Assembly (NCBI RefSeq): GCF_016185115.1
Contig: NZ_JACPOF010000021.1
Span: forward strand, 392,752-456,751
Length of the DNA: 64,000 nucleotides
Direction of reading: 5' to 3'
DNA from: Polaromonas sp.
Lineage (GTDB): Bacteria > Pseudomonadota > Gammaproteobacteria > Burkholderiales > Burkholderiaceae_C
Below, in pieces: positions 1 through 8,411 of this stretch. Below the pieces are notes generated by a model. That model made no database searches, was not told the origin of the DNA, and worked only from the letters and a program-made list of their open reading frames with translations. The position numbers were made by a program, and so were the translations under genes. Position 1 is the stretch's first letter. Every line of letters begins with the position of its first letter.

Positions 1-159
1 GTGCCTGCGCAGCACCTCGACCAGACACAGAAGGACACGCTGGTGCCCCAGGTCATGGAAGCCGCCGCGCAGCTTACACAGCGCATGAGCCACCTGCCGC
101 CACAACAGGGGGGCGCCAAGGCCACCCAGAAAATTCAACAGGAAAAGATAGCCGCATGA
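1..159 (+). CDS. 3' end of a truncated gene, possibly an IclR-type regulator
   Basis: The first frame is open from the window edge to a TGA at 157-159, giving 52 residues of a protein whose start lies outside the window. The fragment is an amphipathic helix-like segment (LVPQVMEAAAQLTQRM) followed by a Gln/Ala-rich tail. A C-terminal helix with alternating Ala and Leu before a polar tail is compatible with the end of an IclR-family effector domain, a common first gene of catabolic clusters like the one that follows, but the fragment is too short to assign. Its stop overlaps the next ATG by 4 bp (ATGA), which implies co-transcription with the ThDP enzyme. Confidence 0.5.
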   Translation: MPAQHLDQTQKDTLVPQVMEAAAQLTQRMSHLPPQQGGAKATQKIQQEKIAA

Positions 160-1835
160 CAACTACTACAAACAAAGCTTCCGGCAAGACCCGCGTCACG
201 GTCGGCGAACTTGCTGCGCGCTTCCTGGAGCAATGCGGCGTCAAGGCTGCCTTCGGCGTAATCTCCATCCACAACATGCCGATCCTGGACGCCTTCAATA
301 CGCGCCAGAAAATCCGCTTTGTCTCGGCGCGTGGTGAAGCCGGCGCCTGCAACATGGCCGACGCCTATGCGCGTGTCACTGGCGTGATGGGCGTGTGCGT
401 CACCAGCACCGGCACCGGCGCGGGCAACGCCGCCGGCGCGCTGGTCGAAGCCCTGACCGCAGGTACGCCCATGCTGCACCTGACCGGCCAGATCGAGTCC
501 GACTACCTTGATCGTGATCTGGGCTTTATCCATGAAGCACCGGCGCAGCTCGCCATGCTGCAGGCCGTGGGCAAGGCTGCTTTCCGCATCCGCAACCCTG
601 AAACCGCACTGGCCACACTGCGCGAGGCGCACCGCCTGGCCTTCACCGCGCCCTGCGGCCCGGTGAGCATTGAAATTCCCATTGACATCCAGGCTACGCT
701 GCTTGATCTGCCGGCCGACCTGTCACCACTGCCTCTGGTACCGGTGCAGGCCGCTGCATCTGAAGTCGATGCGCTGGCGGAAAAACTCGTCAATGCCAAA
801 CGTCCCATGCTCTGGCTGGGCGGCGGCGCACGTGGTGCACGTGCAGCGGTCGAGCGCTTCGTCAGAATGGGCTGGGGTGTGGTCACCTCGGTGCAGGGCC
901 GCGGCGTGCTGCCCGAAGACCACCCTGCCAGCCTCGGTTCCTACAACCTGCAAAAGCCCGCCGAAGATCTTTACCAGACCTGTGACGCCATGCTGGTTGT
1001 CGGCTCGCGCCTGCGCAGCAATGAGACCCTGCGCTACAAACTCAAGCTGCCGACCCTGTACCGCATCGATGCCAATGCACTGGCGCACAACCGCGGTTAC
1101 AGCAGCGAATATTTTGTGCAGGGCGATGCACTTGCCACACTCAACGCGCTGGCCGACAAACTCGAAGGCCGCATGAAGGTTGACGCCGCACTGGCCGCCG
1201 ATGTGAAGAAGGCGCGCGACCAGGCCTGCGCCATGGTTGACAGCACGCTGGGCGCTTACGTGGCGCTCAAGAACGGTGTGGCCGCGCAGGCCGGCAAGGA
1301 TCTCTGGTGGGTGCGTGACATCACGCTGTCCAACAGCATGTGGGGCAACCGCGCGCCCATGCTCGACAACCCGCGCGCCGGTGTACATGCCCTCGGTGGC
1401 GGCATTGGCCAGGGCCTGGCCATGGCGATTGGCACCTCGATTGCCGACAAGGAACACGCGCTCAAGCGCAAGACGGTGGCGCTGATTGGCGACGGTGGCT
1501 TCATGCTCAATGTGGGCGAACTGGCCTGCGCTGTTCAGGAGAAAGCCAACATCGTCATGCTGGTGATGAACGACAGCTGCTACGGCGTCATCAAGAACAT
1601 CCAGGACGACATCTACGGCAGCCGCCATTGTTATGTCGACCTGCACACGCCGGACTTCGCACAGTTCTGCGCCAGCCTCAAGGTCACGCACTTCCGCCTG
1701 GGCGAACCGGCGCAGACCAAAGACGTGCTTGAAAAAGCCTTCGCGGCAAGCGGCCCGGTCGTTGTTGAAGTCGACATGAAAACCTGGGGCCCGTTTGCCG
1801 CCAAGTTTGCCGGTCCGATTTTGAAGAAGGATTGA
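156..1835 (+). CDS. Thiamine-diphosphate-dependent enzyme, acetolactate-synthase-like
   Basis: A 559-residue member of the ThDP-dependent acetolactate synthase/benzoylformate decarboxylase superfamily, expected to decarboxylate a 2-oxo acid or join it to an aldehyde. The N-terminal pyrimidine-binding domain carries the conserved glutamate (Glu61 in RGEAGACNMADAYARVTG). The central domain is typical, and the C-terminal domain has the Mg/ThDP motif GDGG at 445-448 with the partner Asn at about 472. No FAD-site argument can be made by eye. It overlaps the upstream gene by 4 bp and the downstream dehydrogenase by 4 bp, so it belongs to a catabolic operon rather than to branched-chain amino acid synthesis; no small regulatory subunit is nearby. 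The substrate is unknown. Confidence 0.85.
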   Translation: MTTTTNKASGKTRVTVGELAARFLEQCGVKAAFGVISIHNMPILDAFNTRQKIRFVSARGEAGACNMADAYARVTGVMGVCVTSTGTGAGNAAGALVEALTAGTPMLHLTGQIESDYLDRDLGFIHEAPAQLAMLQAVGKAAFRIRNPETALATLREAHRLAFTAPCGPVSIEIPIDIQATLLDLPADLSPLPLVPVQAAASEVDALAEKLVNAKRPMLWLGGGARGARAAVERFVRMGWGVVTSVQGRGVLPEDHPASLGSYNLQKPAEDLYQTCDAMLVVGSRLRSNETLRYKLKLPTLYRIDANALAHNRGYSSEYFVQGDALATLNALADKLEGRMKVDAALAADVKKARDQACAMVDSTLGAYVALKNGVAAQAGKDLWWVRDITLSNSMWGNRAPMLDNPRAGVHALGGGIGQGLAMAIGTSIADKEHALKRKTVALIGDGGFMLNVGELACAVQEKANIVMLVMNDSCYGVIKNIQDDIYGSRHCYVDLHTPDFAQFCASLKVTHFRLGEPAQTKDVLEKAFAASGPVVVEVDMKTWGPFAAKFAGPILKKD

Positions 1836-2629
1836 GCGTGCTGAATGTCGTACTCATCGGCTACGGTGCCATAGGCCAGGCGATTTTCCGCCGGCTGCAG
1901 GGCAGCGCGCGGGTGAATGTCACGCATGTGGTGGTCAGGCCGCAGCATGTCGCTGAAGTGCAGGCCGCGCTGGGAGACACCGGAGTCGAGGCGGTAGCCG
2001 AGGTACCTGCCGGTACAACACTCGCGCTGGAATGCGCAGGCCATGAAGCGCTGGGCGCGCATGTGCTGGGCGCGCTTGAAAAAGGCGTGGAGTGTGCGGT
2101 GATGTCGGTGGGTGCGCTGTCTGAAGCGGGCCTGCCTGAAAAGCTCACAGCTGCTGCCGAAAAAGGCGGCACGCAGGTGCATCTGCTGGCAGGCGCGATT
2201 GGCGGTATCGACGCCATCGCCGCAGCACGGCAGGCAGGCCTGAGCAATGTCACGTATACAGGCCGCAAACCGCCGCTGGGCTGGAAGGGCTCTGCTGCCG
2301 AGAAGGTGGTGGACCTGGCCTCCCTGAAAGAAGCTGCCACGATATTTGAAGGCACGGCGCGCGAAGCGGCCAGCCTCTACCCGAAGAACGCCAATGTTGC
2401 TGCGACCGTCTCCCTCGCCGGCCTGGGCTTTGACGCAACGCGCGTACGCCTGATCGCCGACCCGGCGGTGACCGAGAACATCCACGAGATCATGGCCAGT
2501 GGCGAGTTCGGTGAAATGCAGGTCACCATGCGCGGCAAACCCCTGGCTGACAACCCCAAAACATCGGCATTGACCGTGCTCTCCGCACTGCGCTTTCTGG
2601 ACAACCGCGCCTCACCCCTCACGATATAA
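1832..2629 (+). CDS. Aspartate dehydrogenase-like NAD(P)-dependent oxidoreductase
   Basis: A 265-residue protein with an N-terminal Rossmann motif (GYGAIG, residues 10-15) and a C-terminal DUF108-type domain containing a conserved His (about residue 218, in ENIHEIMASGEFGEM). This is the architecture of L-aspartate dehydrogenase, which interconverts aspartate and iminoaspartate/oxaloacetate. The start taken is TTG at 1832, which overlaps the preceding stop (TTGA); a GTG at 1838 is the alternative. In NAD biosynthesis this enzyme sits with nadA/nadC, which are absent here. In this cluster it probably reduces an imine or deaminates an amino acid intermediate of the pathway. The family call is firm, the substrate is not. 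Confidence 0.8.
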   Translation: MSVLNVVLIGYGAIGQAIFRRLQGSARVNVTHVVVRPQHVAEVQAALGDTGVEAVAEVPAGTTLALECAGHEALGAHVLGALEKGVECAVMSVGALSEAGLPEKLTAAAEKGGTQVHLLAGAIGGIDAIAAARQAGLSNVTYTGRKPPLGWKGSAAEKVVDLASLKEAATIFEGTAREAASLYPKNANVAATVSLAGLGFDATRVRLIADPAVTENIHEIMASGEFGEMQVTMRGKPLADNPKTSALTVLSALRFLDNRASPLTI

Positions 2630-2634
2630 ACATC

Positions 2635-4110
2635 ATGACCACACCCCACCTGAAATCCCTGATTGCCGGCCAGTGGCGTGATGCGTCCGGACCGTCTTAC
2701 ACAACAGACTATGCGCACGATGGCAGCGTGGTGGCCACGCTCAACGCGTCCACTGCCGCCGATGTCGACGAGGCCGTGCAGGCTGCTGAAAAGGCCCGCA
2801 TGAAGCCCGAGTGGGCCAACCTGAAGCCGCATGAGCGCGCCAGCATGCTGCACCGCATTGCCGCAGGCATACGCGAGCGCGGCGAAGAACTGGCCCAGCT
2901 GCAGCGCCTGGACAACGGCAAGCCCATCAGGGAGACGCGTGCGCTGGTGGCCAGTGCTGCAGGTACCTTCCAGTTTTTTGCAGCGGCCTGTGAGACGCAT
3001 GAAGATGCGATTACCCCATCGCGCGGCGACTATGTGACCATGAGCTTGCATGAGCCGCTGGGTGTGGTCGGTGCCATCACGCCGTGGAATTCGCCGATTG
3101 CCAGCGAGGCGCAGAAGCTCGCTCCGGCTCTGGCGGCCGGTTGCGCCGTGGTTTTCAAGCCTGCAGAAATCACGCCGCGTATGGCGATTGAACTGGCGGA
3201 CATTGCCCAAAAAGCCGGTGTGCCGGATGGCATCATCAGCGTGCTGCCGGGCAAGGGTTCCATCGTCGGTGAAGCGCTGGTGCGGCACCCGCTCATCAGG
3301 CGCATAGCCTTCACGGGCGGTACCAACGTCGGCATGGGCATCGCGCGCATAGGTGCCGAAAAACTCATGCCCACCTCGCTTGAGCTGGGCGGCAAGTCGC
3401 CGACCATTGTCTGTGCCGATGCCGACCTGGACCACGCCGTGGCCGGTGTGCTCTATGGCATCTTCAGCTCGTCTGGCGAGTCGTGCATCGCTGGTTCACG
3501 CGCCTTCATCCACGCCAGCGTGTACGACGAATTCAAGTCGCGCCTGCTGGCCGGCGTCAAGGCGCTGCGCGTGGGTGACCCCATCAGCGAGAACACGCAG
3601 ATGGGCCCCCTGGTCAGCCAGAGCCACCGTGCCTCGGTTGAAAAATACGTGCAGCTCGGTATCGACGAAGGCGCAAAGGTTTTGTTCGGCGGTGTGCGTC
3701 CACAGGGCGCGACCTTTGATAAGGGCAGCTACTACACGCCCACCGTCATGGAAGGCCTGCCCAACAGCGCCCGCATGTGCCAGGAAGAAATCTTCGGCCC
3801 AGTGCTGGCCATGCTGCCGTGGAGCGACGAGGCCGACCTGATTGCGCAGTGCAATGACAACGTCTATGGTCTCGCATCCGGTATCTGGACCAAAGACTAC
3901 AAAACCGTCTGGCGTCTGGGCCGCGCCCTGCAGACAGGCACGGTCTGGGTCAACACCTACAAGGTCTTCTCCACCAGCACGCCGTTTGGCGGCGTGAAGA
4001 TGAGCGGCACCGGCCGCGAAAAAGGCCGGCTCGGCATTCTTGAGTACACCACGCAAAAGAGCTATTACTGGGGCACCAACGAGGCACCCATGCCCTGGGC
4101 CACCATGTGA
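2635..4110 (+). CDS. Aldehyde dehydrogenase family protein
   Basis: A full-length 491-residue NAD(P)-dependent aldehyde dehydrogenase. The catalytic Cys is at 284 (ESCIAGSR) and the general base Glu at 250 (LELGGKSP), with GxxxxG-type cofactor residues around FTGGTNVG and the C-terminal PFGGVKMSGTGREKG motif. It begins 5 bp after the dehydrogenase-like gene. It would oxidise an aldehyde, perhaps the product of the ThDP enzyme or of ring cleavage, to an acid. Family members cannot be separated by eye (betaine, succinate-semialdehyde, hydroxymuconic-semialdehyde types are all possible). Confidence 0.9.
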   Translation: MTTPHLKSLIAGQWRDASGPSYTTDYAHDGSVVATLNASTAADVDEAVQAAEKARMKPEWANLKPHERASMLHRIAAGIRERGEELAQLQRLDNGKPIRETRALVASAAGTFQFFAAACETHEDAITPSRGDYVTMSLHEPLGVVGAITPWNSPIASEAQKLAPALAAGCAVVFKPAEITPRMAIELADIAQKAGVPDGIISVLPGKGSIVGEALVRHPLIRRIAFTGGTNVGMGIARIGAEKLMPTSLELGGKSPTIVCADADLDHAVAGVLYGIFSSSGESCIAGSRAFIHASVYDEFKSRLLAGVKALRVGDPISENTQMGPLVSQSHRASVEKYVQLGIDEGAKVLFGGVRPQGATFDKGSYYTPTVMEGLPNSARMCQEEIFGPVLAMLPWSDEADLIAQCNDNVYGLASGIWTKDYKTVWRLGRALQTGTVWVNTYKVFSTSTPFGGVKMSGTGREKGRLGILEYTTQKSYYWGTNEAPMPWATM

Positions 4111-4146
4111 TGAGCGTGATGTGCAGTAAACATATTGAGGTAACAC

Positions 4147-5106
4147 ATGATTGAAGGTATTGACGCCATCACCTATTCCACCGACGCGTGGGACGAGGCC
4201 GCCCGCTTTCTGGGTGACTGGGGACTGAAGAACGTCGGCCAGTCGAATGAACTGCAGACCTGGGAAACCCTGAACGGCTCCTTCGTTTACGTGCGCCGCA
4301 CCGATGACGCATCGCTGCCGCCGCCCATGGAAAGCGGCCCGACGCTGCGTGAAGTGGTCTGGGGTGTGCAGGACGATGCGCGGCTTGCCGCCATTGCTGC
4401 CAGCCTGGCGGGTGTCAGGGGGTTTGAAGACAAACGCGCCGTCAACGGCACTGTCCGGGCGCTGGACCCGCATGGCCTGCGCGTCGTCTTTCAAAAGAGT
4501 GCCAAGCGCGCCATTGATATCAAGGGCATTGGCACCAATGCCTGGGGCAATGTCAGCCGTATCGACAAACCCTCGCCGATTTACGAAGCCGCACAGCCCA
4601 TAGAGATCGGCCATGTGGTGTTCTTTACTGACAGGATTGAAGAGGCCGAGGCGTTTTATGCAAGCCTGGGTTTCAAGACCTCTGACCGCTACCCCGGCCG
4701 TGGCGTTTTCATGCGCTGCTCGGCCGTTGGCGGCCATCACGATATCTTTTTGCTGCAGTTGCCGAACAAGCCTGCCGGCCTCAACCATGTGGCCTTCACG
4801 GTACGCGACATCCATGAAGTGTTTGGCGGCGGCATGAACATGAGCCGCAAGGGCTGGAAGACGCAACTCGGCCCCGGCAAGCACCCAATCTCGTCTGCCA
4901 TCTTCTGGTACTTCGAAAATCCCTGCGGCGGCCTGATCGAATACAACGCCGACGAAGACCACCTGACTGAAAACTGGGTGCCGCGCGAGTTTGCACCCAG
5001 CCCGACCGCCTTTGCCGAATGGGCGATTGACGGCGGCATTGACGGCAACACGCGGCGCCAGCCCAAGGTTGAGGTCGGTACCGGTTTTCTCACCGAAAAG
5101 CGATAA
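4147..5106 (+). CDS. Two-domain VOC family protein, extradiol-dioxygenase-like
   Basis: A 319-residue protein with two vicinal-oxygen-chelate modules. The C-terminal module retains a candidate metal triad, His156 (EIGHVVFF), His214 (GLNHVAF) and Glu265 (LIEYNAD), the spacing used by type I extradiol dioxygenases; the N-terminal module lacks it. This matches 2,3-dihydroxybiphenyl-dioxygenase-type enzymes, which cleave catechols next to the hydroxyls. A GAGGTAA ribosome-binding site lies just upstream of the ATG. Sitting with a Rieske oxygenase and an aldehyde dehydrogenase, it would fit ring cleavage of a hydroxylated aromatic compound. A lyase or isomerase role is not excluded. Confidence 0.8.
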   Translation: MIEGIDAITYSTDAWDEAARFLGDWGLKNVGQSNELQTWETLNGSFVYVRRTDDASLPPPMESGPTLREVVWGVQDDARLAAIAASLAGVRGFEDKRAVNGTVRALDPHGLRVVFQKSAKRAIDIKGIGTNAWGNVSRIDKPSPIYEAAQPIEIGHVVFFTDRIEEAEAFYASLGFKTSDRYPGRGVFMRCSAVGGHHDIFLLQLPNKPAGLNHVAFTVRDIHEVFGGGMNMSRKGWKTQLGPGKHPISSAIFWYFENPCGGLIEYNADEDHLTENWVPREFAPSPTAFAEWAIDGGIDGNTRRQPKVEVGTGFLTEKR

Positions 5107-5109
5107 ATC

Positions 5110-6078
5110 ATGCAAAGGCGCGCCGCTCTCTTGACCGTGGCAGCACTGGCCGCAGTGGCTGGTCACGTGCGCGCCCAGGGTCCGGGCGGCGAGGGCTTTC
5201 GCATCGTCGCGCCGTTCCCGCCGGGAGGCCCGATTGATTCGCTGGCACGCATTCTTGCTGCGGGTTTGACGGAGCGCTACAAACAAAGTGCAGTGGTTGA
5301 AAACCTCGCAGGCGCGGCCGGCAATATCGGCATCGAAAAGGTCAGGCGCGCCAGGCCCGATGGCCAGACGCTGCTGGTGGTACCTGCCGGCAACCTGACC
5401 ATCAACCCGACCCTGATGCCCAACTTCCCGTTCAACATCGAACGCGATTTTGTGCCCATCACGATGCTGGCGAAGGCACCCAATGTGCTGGTGGCCAACC
5501 CGTCGCTGGGCGTGAAGAATGCCAAAGAGCTGGTGGCCATGGCCAAAGCCAGACCCGGCAAGCTGGCCTACGCCTCGCCGGGCATCGGCAGCGGGCTGCA
5601 TCTGGCGGGGGAACTGTTCAAGCAGCAGGCCGATGTCGACCTTTTGCATGTGCCTTACAAGGGCACAGGCCCGGCGCTCAACGACGTACTGGGCGGTCAG
5701 GTGCCGTTGATGTTCAGCAACCTGCCGGCCACGCTGGCGCATATCAGGAGCGGCAAGCTGCTGGCGCTTGGTACGACCGAGTCGGCACGCAGCTCCAGCG
5801 CACCCGACATTCCGACGCTCGCAGAGCAGGGCATTAACGGTGTGGTGGTGACTTCATGGTACGGCCTGCTCGCGCCAGCGGGCACGCCCGCCGCCGTGGC
5901 GGAGCGCCTGGCGAAAGACGCGGCAGATATTCTTGGCCAGCCGGCCGTGCGCGAACAGCTCAAGGCTCAGGGCCTCACTGAGACCCTGATGAAGCCCGCC
6001 GAATTCGCAACCTACATGCGCGTCGAAACTGCGCAATGGGCAAAGATCATTAAAGCCCGCAACATCGTTGCGGAATGA
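5110..6078 (+). CDS. Bug-family (tripartite tricarboxylate) extracytoplasmic binding protein
   Basis: A 322-residue periplasmic solute-binding protein. It has a signal peptide with two arginines and a hydrophobic run ending about AHVRAQ (residues 1-22), then the family start FRIVAPFPPGGPIDSLAR, the VVENLAGAAGNIG segment and the LHVPYKGTGPALNDVLGGQV segment typical of Bug/TctC receptors. These bind carboxylates for TTT transporters; no membrane partner genes lie nearby, which is usual in Burkholderiales. It starts 3 bp after the VOC gene, so it is probably the substrate receptor of the cluster. Confidence 0.9.
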   Translation: MQRRAALLTVAALAAVAGHVRAQGPGGEGFRIVAPFPPGGPIDSLARILAAGLTERYKQSAVVENLAGAAGNIGIEKVRRARPDGQTLLVVPAGNLTINPTLMPNFPFNIERDFVPITMLAKAPNVLVANPSLGVKNAKELVAMAKARPGKLAYASPGIGSGLHLAGELFKQQADVDLLHVPYKGTGPALNDVLGGQVPLMFSNLPATLAHIRSGKLLALGTTESARSSSAPDIPTLAEQGINGVVVTSWYGLLAPAGTPAAVAERLAKDAADILGQPAVREQLKAQGLTETLMKPAEFATYMRVETAQWAKIIKARNIVAE

Positions 6079-6101
6079 CTCCGCTTCCATGTCAATCCAG
6101 G

Positions 6102-6143
6102 ACGTCGTTACTTCGCCTTGCCGTGCTGCAGCACTGTCTGCGG
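6102..6143 (+). repeat. Dispersed hairpin repeat, family C copy 1
   Basis: The intergenic segment contains the block CGCCTTGCCGTGCTGCAGCA followed by CTGTCTGCGGC, found again with one base change at about 44868-44897. Its centre is a perfect 12-bp palindrome, GTGCTGCAGCAC (6123-6134). It lies between the binding-protein gene and the small helix-protein gene, splitting the cluster into two possible transcripts. It is likely a non-coding interspersed repeat. Confidence 0.65.
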
Positions 6144-6211
6144 CTCGCGCCTAGTCCCGGACCGACCTGAAAACGGAGTCGATCGTTAGTACTTTTCCAG
6201 GAGAACCCACC

Positions 6212-6460
6212 ATGACGATGAACAGCATTCCCATCAACGCCCTGCAGGAGCGTTATCTGCAGCCGCACCAGGCGCGTCAGCGTCCGCCCACCACGTTCGA
6301 AGACCTGCTCGGTGATTCCATCGAGCGCGGTTTTGCCGCGGGCCACTGGGAGCTGGATGCGCTGGTCGAGCACCTGAACAAGGGCGGGCCGCTGGGACCC
6401 AATGGCCAACCCTGGACTGCCGAATCGTTCCAGACCCTCATGAAGACACTGGGAGAGTGA
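6212..6460 (+). CDS. Small recombinase-like helix-turn-helix protein next to a Rieske oxygenase
   Basis: An 82-residue protein with a clear ribosome-binding site (CCAGGAG, 8 bp before ATG). The C-terminal half, LVEHLNKGGPLGPNGQPWT then a helix ESFQTLMKTL, follows the pattern of the small helical DNA-binding region of large serine recombinases (hLNxxGhxxxxGxxWxxxxhxxhL). There is no catalytic domain. It ends 1 bp before the Rieske oxygenase gene and is surely co-transcribed with it. It could be a small accessory subunit or regulator of the oxygenase. I recall such short proteins next to oxygenases but can give no proven function. Confidence 0.75.
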   Translation: MTMNSIPINALQERYLQPHQARQRPPTTFEDLLGDSIERGFAAGHWELDALVEHLNKGGPLGPNGQPWTAESFQTLMKTLGE

Positions 6461-6461
6461 C

Positions 6462-7502
6462 ATGACCACAGCTACCGCAACCCCAACCACCCCCACGCCA
6501 ACAGCTGCCGATGTCGACAAGCTGCTTGAGCGCGGCCTTTATGACCTCTGGTACCCCATCTGCCCGTCGCACTTTGTAAAAGAGCGCCCGGTCTCCATGC
6601 GCCGCCTGGGCTACAAGATTGCTGTCTGGCGCGATGCCAATGGCAAGGCCCATGCGCTGGAAGACCACTGCCCGCACCGCGGTGCGCCGCTGTCCATGGG
6701 TGTGAACCTGGGCGACCGCCTGGCCTGCCCGTACCACGGCATTGAAGTGCGCTGCGACGGTACCGTGACCAAGGTACCCGCCAGCCCCGGCTGCACGCTT
6801 GAAGGCTCGCGCGCGACGCGGTCCTTCCACGTCATCGAGGCTGCAGAGTCGATCTGGATCTACAACAGCCGCGACCATGTCGAGACACCGCCGCCACTGA
6901 ATCTGCCTGAAGAAATCAGCAGCCCCGAGTGGAGCTCTTTCCTTTGCTACGTCGAGTGGCGCGGCGACTACCGTTATGTGGCCGACAACGTGATGGACCC
7001 CATGCACGGCAGTTTTGTGCACAAGCAGTCGCATTCCATGAGCGAAGGCGACATCAGCGCCAAGTTCAAGCTGCGCAAGACCGACAGCGGTTTCATGTTT
7101 GAAAAAGACGGCCAGCGCGATGTGAACTTCGACTGGACCGAGTGGGGCGACACCGGCACGCAGTGGATGCGCCTGGCGATTCCCTATCCAAAAACCGGCG
7201 GCCCCGGCGGCAGCTTTACCGTTATCGGGAGCTACACACCGGTGAGCCCGCAGCTGTCGGTCGTCTTCTTCTGGCGCTGCCGCAAGGTCAGCGGCTGGCA
7301 GCGCGATGTGTGGCGTTTTCTGTACCGCAACCGGCTTGAGCAGCGCCACTGGGTGGTGCTGGAGCAGGACCGCGTCATGCTGGAGACCATGGAGCCCGAT
7401 GCCAACCAGCGCGAGCACCTGTACGAGCACGACATCGGCCTGTCACGCCTGCGCAAGACCATGCAGAACATGGCGCTGAAGCAACTCACGGCAGCGAAGT
7501 AA
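6462..7502 (+). CDS. Rieske non-heme iron oxygenase, alpha subunit
   Basis: A 346-residue oxygenase component. The Rieske [2Fe-2S] ligands are Cys70, His72, Cys89 and His92 (CPHRG, CPYHG). The mononuclear iron site is Asp179-x2-His182-x4-His187 (in DNVMDPMHGSFVH). Size and single-subunit architecture resemble phthalate 4,5-dioxygenase and vanillate O-demethylase oxygenases. No ferredoxin reductase gene lies in the window, so a partner must be supplied elsewhere. It lies between the small helix protein and the SDR with gaps of 1 and 3 bp. It would hydroxylate or demethylate the pathway's aromatic substrate. Confidence 0.92.
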   Translation: MTTATATPTTPTPTAADVDKLLERGLYDLWYPICPSHFVKERPVSMRRLGYKIAVWRDANGKAHALEDHCPHRGAPLSMGVNLGDRLACPYHGIEVRCDGTVTKVPASPGCTLEGSRATRSFHVIEAAESIWIYNSRDHVETPPPLNLPEEISSPEWSSFLCYVEWRGDYRYVADNVMDPMHGSFVHKQSHSMSEGDISAKFKLRKTDSGFMFEKDGQRDVNFDWTEWGDTGTQWMRLAIPYPKTGGPGGSFTVIGSYTPVSPQLSVVFFWRCRKVSGWQRDVWRFLYRNRLEQRHWVVLEQDRVMLETMEPDANQREHLYEHDIGLSRLRKTMQNMALKQLTAAK

Positions 7503-7505
7503 AAG

Positions 7506-8285
7506 ATGGACCTCGACATTGCCGGCCGCAAGGCGCTGGTCTGTGGCGCCAGCGCCGGCCTTGGTTTTGCCTGCGCCGAAGCGCTGGCGAAAGAGGGCGT
7601 TGAAGTGGTGATGGCTGCGCGCACCGAAGCTACTTTGAGAGAGGCTGCAGCAAAGCTGGCGGCGATCTTGAAAGCACCGGTGTCGTGGGTGGCCGCTGAT
7701 GTCACGACCGCAGAAGGGCGGGCGCGCATTTTTGCTGCGCACCCGGACTTTGACATCGTGGTGACCAATGCAGGCGGCCCGCCGCCTGGCGACTTTCGCA
7801 ACTGGGATCGCGATGCCTGGCTGGCTGCGCTGGACGCCAACATGCTGAGCCCCATAGAGATCATCAAGCGCACGGTCGACGGCATGATGGCGCGCGGTTT
7901 TGGCCGCATCATCAACATCACGTCAAGCTCCGTCAAATCACCCATTGATGCGCTGGGCCTGAGCACGGGTGCCCGCAGCGGCCTGACAGGTTTTGTGGCC
8001 GGGCTTGCGCGCAGCACGGTGGCCCGCAATGTCACCATCAACAACATCCTGCCCGGCACCTTTGATACCAGCCGTCTGGCGGGCAATTTCGCTGCGCAGG
8101 CAAAGCGTGAAAACGCGAGTGTTGAAGAAGTGAAGGCAAAGCGCCTGGCCAAACACCCGGCGCACCGCTTTGGCCGGCCAGAAGAGTTTGGCCAGGCCTG
8201 TGCTTTTTTATGCGGTGCTAACTCGGGCTACATCAATGGACAAAATTTGCTGATGGATGGCGGTTCTTTCTCCGGCGCCTGGTGA
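7506..8285 (+). CDS. SDR family oxidoreductase with atypical active site
   Basis: A 259-residue short-chain dehydrogenase/reductase with the nucleotide-binding motif Gly14-xxx-Gly18-x-Gly20 (CGASAGLGFA), VTNAGGPPPG in place of NNAG, and an SSSVKSP segment for the catalytic serine region. The usual Tyr-xxx-Lys is missing: the aligned segment reads LSTGARSG, so Tyr is replaced and Arg stands near the Lys position. The C-terminus (GQNLLMDGGSFSGAW) is normal. It is the last gene of the cluster. A dehydrogenase role, for example on a cis-diol, is possible but the altered active site makes the reaction uncertain. Confidence 0.85.
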   Translation: MDLDIAGRKALVCGASAGLGFACAEALAKEGVEVVMAARTEATLREAAAKLAAILKAPVSWVAADVTTAEGRARIFAAHPDFDIVVTNAGGPPPGDFRNWDRDAWLAALDANMLSPIEIIKRTVDGMMARGFGRIINITSSSVKSPIDALGLSTGARSGLTGFVAGLARSTVARNVTINNILPGTFDTSRLAGNFAAQAKRENASVEEVKAKRLAKHPAHRFGRPEEFGQACAFLCGANSGYINGQNLLMDGGSFSGAW

Positions 8286-8310
8286 TTTCGCCCTGTCTCT
8301 TTTCTTGTCA

Positions 8311-8394
8311 TTGCGGACTCGATCCGCAATCCATGAATCCGAATCCCGAGACCCAGAAACCCTGAAGTCATGGATCCCGGGTCAAGCCCGGGAT
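8311..8394. repeat. Pair of intergenic hairpins between convergent genes
   Basis: Two stem-loops lie between the convergent SDR and ChaN genes: TTGCGGA (8311-8317) pairs with TCCGCAA (8323-8329), and ATCCCGGG (8374-8381) pairs with CCCGGGAT (8387-8394). Both are flanked by the phrase GTCAT and followed or preceded by ATGG/ATGAC. This is the form of widespread REP-like palindromes; it may also stop transcription from both sides, although no T-run follows. Confidence 0.6.
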
Positions 8395-8411
8395 GACAGC
8401 CCGCATGGCTC

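Noticed and set aside
723..1691. Long minus-strand open frames opposite the ThDP enzyme and other genes (also 3496-5742 and 20690-22312)
   Set aside because: These are high-GC shadow frames, with His/Gln/Arg-rich composition and no family motifs; the plus-strand genes are certain.
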